Assembly (NCBI RefSeq): GCF_014284155.1
Contig: NZ_JACOFZ010000001.1
Coordinates: forward strand, 124,001 to 188,000
Direction of reading: 5' to 3'
Source of the DNA: Affinundibacterium nitidum
GTDB taxonomy: Bacteria; Pseudomonadota; Gammaproteobacteria; Burkholderiales; Burkholderiaceae_D
DNA: 64,000 nucleotides
Shown here: positions 54,424 to 62,078 of the stretch, piece after piece
Layout: every line of letters begins with the position of its first letter
Numbering within the stretch: position 1 is the stretch's first letter
The notes under the pieces: generated by a model
What the model was told of the DNA's origin: nothing
Seen by the model: the letters and a program-made list of their open reading frames with translations, nothing else
Databases searched by the model: none
Program-made: the position numbers and the translations under genes

Positions 54424-55413
54424 TTAACCAACAAGGTGTTTGACGCCATCACGCTCTTCTTGCAATTCTTTTAGCGTCACGTTGATACGTTCACGTGAGA
54501 ATTCGTCGATTTCCAAACCTTGAACGATGGTGTATTCACCGTTTTCAGTGGTCACTGGGAAACCGAACATCGTACCTTCTGGGATGCCGTAGGAACCATC
54601 AGATGGGATGCCCATTGTTGTCCATTTACCGTTTGTGCCCAAAATCCAGTCGCGAACGTGATCGATTGCCGCATTTGCCGCAGAAGCAGCAGATGACAAG
54701 CCACGAGCCTCAATGATTGCCGCACCGCGCTTACCAACTGTTGGCAAGAATGTGTCTTTGTTCCATTCGTGATCGTTGATCATGTCTTTCACTGATTGAC
54801 CGTCGATCGTTGCAAAGCGGTAGTCCGCATACATTGTTGGAGAGTGGTTACCCCATACACAGAGCTTTTCAATCGCTGCAACTGGCTTACCAGTCTTTGC
54901 TGCGACTTGAGATAAAGCACGGTTGTGATCCAAGCGCAACATTGCAGTGAAATTTTTCGCTGGCAAACTTGGCGCAGATTTCATGGCGATATAGGCGTTT
55001 GTATTTGCTGGGTTACCAACAACCAAAACCTTAACATTACGTGACGCCACTGCGTCCAATGCTTTACCTTGAACTGTGAAAATTTGCGCATTTGCTTCGA
55101 GCAAATCTTTGCGTTCCATGCCAGGGCCACGTGGACGTGCACCCACCAACAAAGCGACGTCGATGTCTTTAAATGCAGTCATTGGATCGCTGTGTGCAGT
55201 CATGCCTGCCAACAATGGGAACGCGCAATCGTCAATTTCCATCATTACGCCTTTGAGCGCTTTTTGAGCTTTCTCATCAGGGATTTCGAGTAATTGCAAA
55301 ATCACTGGTTGATCTTTGCCCAGCATGTCGCCGTTTGCGATTCTAAACAAGAGGGAATAGCCGATTTGGCCAGCTGCGCCAGTAACGGCAACGCGCATTG
55401 GGGATTTAGACAT
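54424..55413 (-). CDS. mdh: Malate dehydrogenase
   Basis: 329 residues, the LDH-like malate dehydrogenase type common in betaproteobacteria. It oxidises malate to oxaloacetate with NAD. NAD-binding [17 protein letters not shown], substrate Arg motif [26 protein letters not shown], catalytic His in [11 protein letters not shown], and LDHNRALSQ are seen. GGAGA precedes ATG. It is divergent from the GntR regulator over a 408-base spacer rich in motifs. Confidence 0.98.
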   Translation of the reverse strand: MSKSPMRVAVTGAAGQIGYSLLFRIANGDMLGKDQPVILQLLEIPDEKAQKALKGVMMEIDDCAFPLLAGMTAHSDPMTAFKDIDVALLVGARPRGPGMERKDLLEANAQIFTVQGKALDAVASRNVKVLVVGNPANTNAYIAMKSAPSLPAKNFTAMLRLDHNRALSQVAAKTGKPVAAIEKLCVWGNHSPTMYADYRFATIDGQSVKDMINDHEWNKDTFLPTVGKRGAAIIEARGLSSAASAANAAIDHVRDWILGTNGKWTTMGIPSDGSYGIPEGTMFGFPVTTENGEYTIVQGLEIDEFSRERINVTLKELQEERDGVKHLVG

Positions 55414-55821
55414 AATATTTCTCCGCGGTGGTGTAAAAATAATATTGTAATACGTGATGCAAGGTGTAAATTTAGTCCGTTCTCTTACATTTTCATGTCG
55501 AGAGTAAAATCAGTAAGTGAGAGAATTATGGTGATCCCCTCAGATTAGCCCGAAATCATATCGCTGAATCTGATCTGCGTCAGACATAATTTCCAAATTT
55601 AGCTGAATCGTGCATTAAAGCAACACTTTATAAATGCGTGCAATGCCTACTTTTGCACGATTTTATTGCGCATCTTCTGCAAAATTTTTCTGTTGATTTC
55701 GCGCCTCTAGCTTAATGCGTGCAAGTTTATTGCGCATGCGGGTCAGTGTCAATGAATATCTTATGTCTTATATAAGACATGATAAGTTTTTTAGTTTTCC
55801 CTAGACGTAGACCTGCTTTTT
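55414..55821. promoter_or_regulatory. Divergent regulatory region mdh / GntR gene
   Basis: 408 bases without a gene. The dodecamer TTTATTGCGCAT occurs at 55662-55673 and 55726-55737. AATGCGTGCAA occurs at 55633-55643 and 55714-55724. AATCGTGCA near 55605 and TGCACGATT near 55654 are inverted copies. These look like operator modules for one or more regulators. The 18-bp palindrome lies at the GntR end. Confidence 0.55.
55763..55780. promoter_or_regulatory. 18-bp perfect palindrome, probable GntR operator
   Basis: ATGTCTTATATAAGACAT is perfectly self-complementary and lies 42 bases before the GntR/UTRA gene start. Position and symmetry suit an autoregulatory GntR operator that might also affect mdh. 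Confidence 0.6.
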
Positions 55822-56640
55822 ATGGTGAAATTGCGAACTATGAGTCCAAGTCTACCATCCAACGCTCAATCATTCGATCAAGAAAATTCCGGGATTTCGG
55901 AATTTGGCGGTCATGCGTCTGTTGCTCCCACATTTAGTCCTCTGTATCAACAGATCAAAGGTTTGATCACGCAAAGCTTGCAAAGCGGTGAGTGGAAGCC
56001 GGGTGAACTCATCCCGAGCGAGATGGAGTTGGCTGTGCGTTTCAAGGTGAGTCAGGGCACGGTGCGGAAGGCTATTGATGAATTGTCTGCAGAGAATTTG
56101 GTTGTGCGGCGGCAGGGGAAGGGCACTTTTGTTGCTACGCATAACGAAGCGAGGTCACAATTTCGCTTTTTGAGGCTTGTCCCGGATAGTGGTGAGCGCG
56201 CTTACCCTGAGAATCGTATCATTGAGGTGAAACGTGTCAGAGCTCCAGCGGAAGTGGCACGGCAATTGGAGATGAAGTCTGGCGAGACAGTCGTATTCTT
56301 GAAGCGGGTGCAATCTTTTTCGGGTGTGCCGACCATTCTCGAAGAATTGTGGTTGCCAGGTTCTATCTTCAAAGGGTTGACGATGGAGCGCTTGAATGAA
56401 TATAAGGGCCCTATGTATGCCTTGTTTGAATCTGAATTCGGAACGCATATGATTCGCGCAAAAGAAGAGATTCGAGCGCTGTGTACAAATGAAGATTCCG
56501 CTTCCCTGCTAGGGGTCGATGTTGGCGTGCCTTTGTTGAGTGTTGAGCGAATTTCGTACACGTACGGCGACAAAGCGGTTGAGTTGCGACGAGGTCTCTA
56601 TCTTACTGGTGCACATCATTATCGGAACGAATTAAGTTAA
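55822..56640 (+). CDS. GntR-family regulator with UTRA effector domain
   Basis: 272 residues (266 from the second ATG, 55840). Residues about 1-38 are a Ser-rich leader. The GntR winged helix spans about 40-110 (LYQQIKGLITQSLQSGEWKPGELIPSEMELAVRFKVSQGTVRKAIDEL). A UTRA ligand-binding domain (about 115-265, RVQSFSGVPTILEELWLP) follows. It lies between mdh and sdhCDAB-gltA-sucA, so it probably regulates TCA genes. The ligand is not evident from sequence. The 18-bp palindrome just upstream is its likely operator. Confidence 0.9.
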   Translation: MVKLRTMSPSLPSNAQSFDQENSGISEFGGHASVAPTFSPLYQQIKGLITQSLQSGEWKPGELIPSEMELAVRFKVSQGTVRKAIDELSAENLVVRRQGKGTFVATHNEARSQFRFLRLVPDSGERAYPENRIIEVKRVRAPAEVARQLEMKSGETVVFLKRVQSFSGVPTILEELWLPGSIFKGLTMERLNEYKGPMYALFESEFGTHMIRAKEEIRALCTNEDSASLLGVDVGVPLLSVERISYTYGDKAVELRRGLYLTGAHHYRNELS

Positions 56641-56768
56641 AACCATCTGCTGAACTGGATAATTTGCAAAAAATTTTCAGAAAACTATCAAATGTGTTGG
56701 TGCAATGCATCAAAATAGGCGAAAATTGCGAGCTTGCTGTACTTAAGTAATTTTGGGGGAGTTAATTT

Positions 56769-57176
56769 ATGTCAGATGTTTCAAAAAATAAGCGACGCTT
56801 TGGCGTGATGCGACTGGTCGATGCGACCGGATATCGACTGCCATTGGCAGGTGTGGTTTCCATTTTGCATCGTATTAGCGGCATTCTCATGTTTGCCTTG
56901 TTGCCATTTGTGCTGTATCTGCTTGATCGCAGCTTGCAGTCAGATGTCTCTTTCGCGATGCTGCATTTGTTCGCAGCGCAACCAATCGTGAAGTTGGTTC
57001 TGTTGGTTTTGGTGTGGTCATACCTACACCACTTCTGTGCTGGCATTCGTCACTTGTTTATGGATTTTCACTTTGGTCTGGACAAAAACAGTGCGCGTCA
57101 ATCCGCGGTGACCGTGCTTGTAATCAGCCTCGGTTTGACAGCCTTAGTTGGCTTGAAATTGTTCGGAGTATTCTAA
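56769..57176 (+). CDS. sdhC: Succinate dehydrogenase cytochrome b556 subunit
   Basis: 135 residues with three hydrophobic segments. YRLPLAGVVSILHRISGILMF carries the Ser/Arg quinone-site residues, and SYLHHFCAGIRHLFMDF the haem-ligand His. It anchors SdhAB in the inner membrane and binds ubiquinone with SdhD. GGGGGAG precedes ATG. It is the first gene of sdhCDAB-sdhE-gltA, one base before sdhD. Confidence 0.96.
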   Translation: MSDVSKNKRRFGVMRLVDATGYRLPLAGVVSILHRISGILMFALLPFVLYLLDRSLQSDVSFAMLHLFAAQPIVKLVLLVLVWSYLHHFCAGIRHLFMDFHFGLDKNSARQSAVTVLVISLGLTALVGLKLFGVF

Positions 57177-57177
57177 A

Positions 57178-57546
57178 ATGGCAAATAATAATATTGGACC
57201 TAAACGACTCGTCGTCGGTGCAGGCTATGGCTTGCGCGATTGGTTGGCGCAGCGCGCGACCGCAATTTTGATGGCTCTGTACACGGTTGTTATTTTGGTG
57301 TTGTTCTTAACTGGCACCAGTTTTACTTATGACGCTTGGGTGGGCGTTTTCTCCATGCAATGGTTTAAATTGTTGACGTTTACTGTCATCGTTGCCTTGC
57401 TATACCACGCTTGGGTTGGTGTACGTGACATCTGGATGGACTACGTGACGCACTCCGTGGTCTTGCGTTTGATTTTACAGGTCGCCACTATTGTGTGGTT
57501 GGTCGCTTGTGCTGGCTATGCCGCACAAATTTTGTGGAGAATGTAA
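57178..57546 (+). CDS. sdhD: Succinate dehydrogenase membrane anchor subunit
   Basis: 122 residues with three membrane segments (about 28-48, 58-80, 95-115). [15 protein letters not shown] carries the conserved His/Asp/Tyr near the quinone and haem. It starts one base after the sdhC stop and is followed two bases later by the sdhA GTG, so all three are tightly coupled. Confidence 0.94.
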   Translation: MANNNIGPKRLVVGAGYGLRDWLAQRATAILMALYTVVILVLFLTGTSFTYDAWVGVFSMQWFKLLTFTVIVALLYHAWVGVRDIWMDYVTHSVVLRLILQVATIVWLVACAGYAAQILWRM

Positions 57547-57548
57547 CC

Positions 57549-59324
57549 GTGGCTGCGATTAAATCAGCAATTCCTTCCCGTCGCTTTGATGCGGTAATCG
57601 TTGGTGCCGGTGGTTCCGGTATGCGCGCATCCTTGCAGTTGGCAGAAGCTGGCCTGAATGTGGCTGTTCTGTCTAAAGTATTTCCAACCCGTTCTCATAC
57701 GGTCGCTGCACAAGGTGGTATCGGTGCTTCCTTGGGTAATATGTCCGAAGATAACTGGTTCTGGCACATGTTCGACACCGTCAAAGGTGGAGATTATCTG
57801 GGTGACCAAGATGCGATTGAGTTTATGTGTCGCGAAGCACCAAAAGTGGTCTATGAGTTAGAGCACTTTGGTATGCCTTTTGATCGCAATGCAGACGGTA
57901 CTATTTATCAGCGTCCTTTCGGTGGTCACACAGCGAACTTCGGTGAAAAGCCAGTCCAACGTGCTTGCGCTGCTGCGGACCGTACAGGTCACGCCTTGTT
58001 GCATACGCTATATCAACGGAATGTTCGCGCTCGCACGCACTTCTTCGTTGAATGGATGGCGATCGATTTGATTCGTGACGCTGACGGTGACGTTCTGGGT
58101 GTTGTTGCTCTCGAAATGGAAACCGGTGAAGTTATGATGCTGGAAGCGAAAACAACGATTTTCGCCACTGGTGGTGCAGGTCGTATTTTTGCTGCCTCTA
58201 CCAATGCGTTCATCAATACGGGTGATGGTATGGGTATGGCTGCGCGTGCAGGCTTGCCTTTGCAGGATATGGAATTCTGGCAATTCCACCCAACCGGTGT
58301 TTCCGGAGCAGGTGTTCTGATTACTGAAGGTGTACGTGGTGAAGGTGGTATCTTGATCAACAGTCAAGGTGAACGCTTCATGGAGCGCTATGCGCCGACG
58401 TTGAAAGATTTGGCTCCGCGTGATTTCGTTTCTCGATCTATGGATCAAGAAATCAAAGAAGGTCGCGGCTGCGGTCCAAATAAAGATCACGTATTACTCG
58501 ATTTGCGTCACATCGGCGCAGATACAATTCAAAAACGTTTGCCATCGATTTTGGAAATTGGCCATAAATTTGCTAACGTTGATGCGACGAAGGAGCCAAT
58601 CCCTGTTGTGCCAACGATTCACTATCAAATGGGCGGCATTCCAACCAATATTCATGGCCAAGTTGTGTCGACGACGAATGGTGTTAATTCAGTGGTGAAT
58701 GGCTTGTACGCGATTGGTGAGTGCGCTTGCGTTTCTGTGCACGGCGCGAACCGTTTGGGTACCAACTCCTTGCTCGATTTGATCGTATTTGGTCGCGCAG
58801 CAGGTAATCACGTTGTCGCAAGTAATTTGAAAGCGCGCAGCAACAAAGATTTGCCGAAAGATGCGGCTGATTTGGCATTGTCTCGTTTGGCTAAGCTCGA
58901 AAACAGCACAGGCTCTGAGCGCGTTCAGGATGTGGCGAACGATATTCGTAGCACGATGCAGCAGTATTGCGGCGTATTCCGTACTGACGAATTGTTGCAG
59001 ACTGGCGTACAAAAAATTATGGAACTCGATGAACGTCGTAAGCACGTTTCCTTCAAAGATAAATCTAAAGTATTTAACACAGCGCGTGTTGAGGCCTTGG
59101 AGTTGGATAATTTGATCGAAACTGCGAAGGCGACCATTACTTCAGCAAACGCACGTAAAGAATCTCGTGGTGCACATGCACACCGTGATTATGAGAAACG
59201 TGATGATGAAAACTGGATGAAGCATACCTTGTGGTATTCCGAAGCTAATCGTCTTGATTACAAACCAGTCGTAACTAAACCGCTGACAGTGGAAACATTC
59301 CAGCCTAAAGCTCGTACTTTCTAA
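57549..59324 (+). CDS. sdhA: Succinate dehydrogenase flavoprotein subunit
   Basis: The start is GTG 57549 ([19 protein letters not shown]), giving 591 residues; the longer frame from 57495 overlaps sdhD and is not conserved. FAD-binding [20 protein letters not shown], the covalent-flavin His in [13 protein letters not shown], and the active-site HPTGV / RGEGGILIN and the TNHVVASNL-type end are present. It oxidises succinate to fumarate at the membrane. sdhB follows after 11 bases. Confidence 0.97.
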   Translation: MAAIKSAIPSRRFDAVIVGAGGSGMRASLQLAEAGLNVAVLSKVFPTRSHTVAAQGGIGASLGNMSEDNWFWHMFDTVKGGDYLGDQDAIEFMCREAPKVVYELEHFGMPFDRNADGTIYQRPFGGHTANFGEKPVQRACAAADRTGHALLHTLYQRNVRARTHFFVEWMAIDLIRDADGDVLGVVALEMETGEVMMLEAKTTIFATGGAGRIFAASTNAFINTGDGMGMAARAGLPLQDMEFWQFHPTGVSGAGVLITEGVRGEGGILINSQGERFMERYAPTLKDLAPRDFVSRSMDQEIKEGRGCGPNKDHVLLDLRHIGADTIQKRLPSILEIGHKFANVDATKEPIPVVPTIHYQMGGIPTNIHGQVVSTTNGVNSVVNGLYAIGECACVSVHGANRLGTNSLLDLIVFGRAAGNHVVASNLKARSNKDLPKDAADLALSRLAKLENSTGSERVQDVANDIRSTMQQYCGVFRTDELLQTGVQKIMELDERRKHVSFKDKSKVFNTARVEALELDNLIETAKATITSANARKESRGAHAHRDYEKRDDENWMKHTLWYSEANRLDYKPVVTKPLTVETFQPKARTF

Positions 59325-59335
59325 AGAGATTGACC

Positions 59336-60046
59336 ATGGCACGTACACTTAAATTTAAAATTTATCGCTACGATCCTGATAAGGATGCGAAGCCCTATAT
59401 GCAAGACCTGACAGTAGAGCTGCAGGATAACGATAAGATGTTGTTGGACGCTTTGCAGCGTATTAAAGCAGACGTTGATGACTCGTTGGCTTTGCGCCGT
59501 TCATGCCGTGAGGGCGTGTGTGGTTCCGATGCAATGAACATCAATGGCAAGAATGGCTTAGCCTGCACCACCAATTTGAACGAATTGACTGAACCTATCG
59601 TTTTGCGTCCATTGCCAGGCTTGCCAGTAATTCGCGACTTGATCGTCGATATGACGCAATTCTTCAAGCAATATAATTCGATCAAGCCGTACTTGATTAA
59701 CGATAGTATTCCGCCTGAAAAAGAGCGTCTGCAATCGCCAACGGAACGTGAAGAGCTCGATGGCTTATACGAGTGTATTTTGTGCGCATGCTGCTCAACT
59801 TCTTGCCCATCTTTCTGGTGGAATCCAGATAAGTTCGTTGGCCCAGCAGGTTTGTTGCAAGCGTATCGTTTCATTGCGGATTCCCGTGATCAAGCAACTG
59901 GTGAGCGTTTGGATAATTTGGAAGATCCATACCGCTTATTCCGCTGCCATACGATTATGAATTGCGTGGACGTGTGTCCAAAAGGTTTGAATCCAACTCG
60001 CGCGATCGGTAAGATCAAAGAGTTGATGGTTCGTCGTGCAGTGTAA
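59336..60046 (+). CDS. sdhB: Succinate dehydrogenase iron-sulfur subunit
   Basis: The start is ATG 59336 ([16 protein letters not shown]), 236 residues; a TTG six bases earlier is possible. The 2Fe-2S cysteines are in [21 protein letters not shown]-type spacing (residues about 57-80). The 4Fe-4S and 3Fe-4S ligands are in [12 protein letters not shown] and [17 protein letters not shown]. It passes electrons from SdhA to quinone. sdhE follows after 87 bases. Confidence 0.97.
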   Translation: MARTLKFKIYRYDPDKDAKPYMQDLTVELQDNDKMLLDALQRIKADVDDSLALRRSCREGVCGSDAMNINGKNGLACTTNLNELTEPIVLRPLPGLPVIRDLIVDMTQFFKQYNSIKPYLINDSIPPEKERLQSPTEREELDGLYECILCACCSTSCPSFWWNPDKFVGPAGLLQAYRFIADSRDQATGERLDNLEDPYRLFRCHTIMNCVDVCPKGLNPTRAIGKIKELMVRRAV

Positions 60047-60133
60047 TTTGCACTAGCTTGGCGCATTAAATTATTCGACTCTTTGCCCTTAATCAAAGCG
60101 GCAAAGGGTCGATAATGCAGAATGGAAGACACA

Positions 60134-60415
60134 ATGTCTGGAGTTTATTCGGGATTGCATCAAAGTGATCCTGCAAATCGAGCAAGATTGCGCTGGCGTG
60201 CTCGCCGCGGTCTCCTCGAAAATGATTTGATTTTGACGCGTTTTTTAGACGCGCATGAAGAAAGCTTGTCGGACGAAGAGGTAGATGCCTTTAGTCGTTT
60301 GATGGATCTCTCCGATAATGCCTTGATGGACTTGCTGATGGCGAAAAAAGAGCCGGATGCTGAACTCGATTTGCCGCACGTTCGTGCCTTGCTGACGCGT
60401 TTACAGCAGGCCTGA
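60134..60415 (+). CDS. sdhE: FAD assembly factor SdhE
   Basis: I chose ATG 60134 (MSGVYSGLHQSDPANRARL), because GGAAGA sits five bases before it; ATG 60122 would add four residues. 93 residues. The RWRARRGLLENDLILTRFLD core is the flavinylation-factor (DUF339) signature, with RG motif and acidic helix. SdhE helps attach FAD covalently to SdhA. It lies between sdhB and gltA in the same operon. Confidence 0.93.
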   Translation: MSGVYSGLHQSDPANRARLRWRARRGLLENDLILTRFLDAHEESLSDEEVDAFSRLMDLSDNALMDLLMAKKEPDAELDLPHVRALLTRLQQA

Positions 60416-60465
60416 GATTACTAGTACTTTTTGATTAACGACTCGCCTTAACTGAGGGAAGAGCC

Positions 60466-61770
60466 ATGACAAACTCTGAAACAAAAGCAACCCTATCGTT
60501 CTCTGATGGCACGCCATCTTTGGATTTGCCAATTTACAAGGGCTCAATTGGCCCGGACGTGATCGATATCCGTAAGCTGTACGGTGCGACAGGTAAGTTC
60601 ACCTATGATCCTGGTTTTATGTCGACGGCAGCGTGTAATTCCTCCATCACTTATATCGACGGTGATAAAGGTGAGTTGCTTTACCGCGGTTACCCAATTG
60701 AGCAATTGGCGCAAAATGGCGGCGACTTCTTGGAGTCCTGCTACTTGCTATTGAACGGCGAACTGCCAACGGCAACGCAAAAAGAGCAATTCGTTGAAAT
60801 GGTGACGAAGCACACCATGGTGCACGAGCAGATGCAATTTTTCTTCCGCGGTTTCCGTCGTGATGCGCATCCAATGTCTGTTTTGGTTGGTACCGTTGGT
60901 GCTTTGGCTTCGTTCTACCATGATTCACTCGATATTAACGATCCGCATCACCGTGAAGTTTCTGCAATTCGTTTGATCGCAAAAATGCCAACCTTGGTGG
61001 CGATGGCGTACAAATATTCGATCGGTCAGCCATTCGTTTACCCACGTAACGATTTGTCTTACAGCGCGAATTTCATGTACATGATGTTCTCTAACCCATG
61101 CGAACCATACAAAGTAAATGAAGTGTTGGTGCGTGCGCTTGATCGTATCTTGATTTTGCATGCAGATCACGAGCAAAATGCATCGACATCGACGGTTCGT
61201 TTGGCTGGTTCTTCTGGTGCAAACCCATTCGCTTGTATCGCTGCAGGTATTGCATGCTTGTGGGGCCCTGCTCATGGTGGTGCTAATGAAGCGGCCTTGA
61301 GTATGCTCGAAGAGATCGGCTCAGTCGATAATATTCCCAAGTTCATCGAGCAAGTTAAGGATAAGAACTCTGGCGTTAAATTGATGGGCTTTGGTCACCG
61401 CGTCTATAAAAACTACGATCCACGTGCGAAATTGATGCGTGAAACTTGCTACGAAGTCTTGAATGAACTTGGTTTGCAAGACGATCCATTGTTTAAATTG
61501 GCGATGGCTTTGGAAAAAATCGCTTTGGAAGATGAGTACTTTGTATCTCGTAAGTTGTATCCGAACGTAGACTTCTACTCTGGCATCGTTCAACGTGCCT
61601 TGGGTATCCCAACTGCGTTGTTCACTGGTATTTTTGCCCTGGCGCGTACAGTAGGTTGGGTAGCACAATGGAAAGAAATGATCTCTGATCCAGAACAAAA
61701 AATCGGTCGTCCACGTCAATTGTTTGTTGGCGCGCCGAAACGTGATGTGCCACCGATCGATAAGCGTTAA
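60466..61770 (+). CDS. gltA: Citrate synthase (type II)
   Basis: 434 residues, the NADH-sensitive hexameric type by length. The N-terminal domain has [40 protein letters not shown]. Catalytic residues: His in [12 protein letters not shown] and [12 protein letters not shown], and Asp in the [12 protein letters not shown] region, with [14 protein letters not shown]. It condenses acetyl-CoA and oxaloacetate. It is the last gene of the sdh operon and ends at a strong terminator. Confidence 0.97.
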   Translation: MTNSETKATLSFSDGTPSLDLPIYKGSIGPDVIDIRKLYGATGKFTYDPGFMSTAACNSSITYIDGDKGELLYRGYPIEQLAQNGGDFLESCYLLLNGELPTATQKEQFVEMVTKHTMVHEQMQFFFRGFRRDAHPMSVLVGTVGALASFYHDSLDINDPHHREVSAIRLIAKMPTLVAMAYKYSIGQPFVYPRNDLSYSANFMYMMFSNPCEPYKVNEVLVRALDRILILHADHEQNASTSTVRLAGSSGANPFACIAAGIACLWGPAHGGANEAALSMLEEIGSVDNIPKFIEQVKDKNSGVKLMGFGHRVYKNYDPRAKLMRETCYEVLNELGLQDDPLFKLAMALEKIALEDEYFVSRKLYPNVDFYSGIVQRALGIPTALFTGIFALARTVGWVAQWKEMISDPEQKIGRPRQLFVGAPKRDVPPIDKR

Positions 61771-61825
61771 TTTCAAAAATTACGTAAAGATTGAAATAAT
61801 TGACATTATTTTGAATCAATTTTTA

Positions 61826-61856
61826 AAAAGCGAGTATAAATTACTCGCTTTTTTTT
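61826..61856 (+). terminator. Intrinsic terminator of gltA
   Basis: AAAAGCGAGTA pairs with TACTCGCTTTT, then TTTTTTT. It separates the sdh-gltA operon from sucA. Confidence 0.92.
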
Positions 61857-62003
61857 TACGGAAATATGTTATTCTCGCTGCTTAACTTGAAAGTCGTGTT
61901 TCGTCCTTTGTTTTTCCGCGGTTCCATTGTTTAATGAACGTAGTAACGCTGGTTGAAAAAGAATTTCAAATGAGTCCTTCCCCACAACTTGATGTGCAAT
62001 CCG

Positions 62004-62070
62004 CTAACCGGTCAGGCCGTGTCGCGGAAGGTTAGATTAACCCGCTAATCTCGCGAAGCGCGAAGAAAGG
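62004..62070 (+). promoter_or_regulatory. sucA leader with alternative helices next to the ribosome site
   Basis: CTAACC (62004-62009) can pair with GGTTAG (62030-62035). GGTTA can instead pair with TAACC (62038-62042), and AGATTA (62034-62039) with TAATCT (62046-62051). A further hairpin TCGCG-AAG-CGCGA (62051-62063) ends three bases before the ribosome site AAAGG. A conserved sucA 5' UTR RNA motif is known in Burkholderiales; this is probably that element. The stretch 61857-62003 shows no gene. Confidence 0.55.
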
Positions 62071-62078
62071 TGAGCAAT

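Noticed and set aside
57495-57548. Longer sdhA frame starting inside sdhD
   Set aside because: The extra 18 residues are unlike SdhA; GTG 57549 directly after the sdhD stop fits the family N-terminus.
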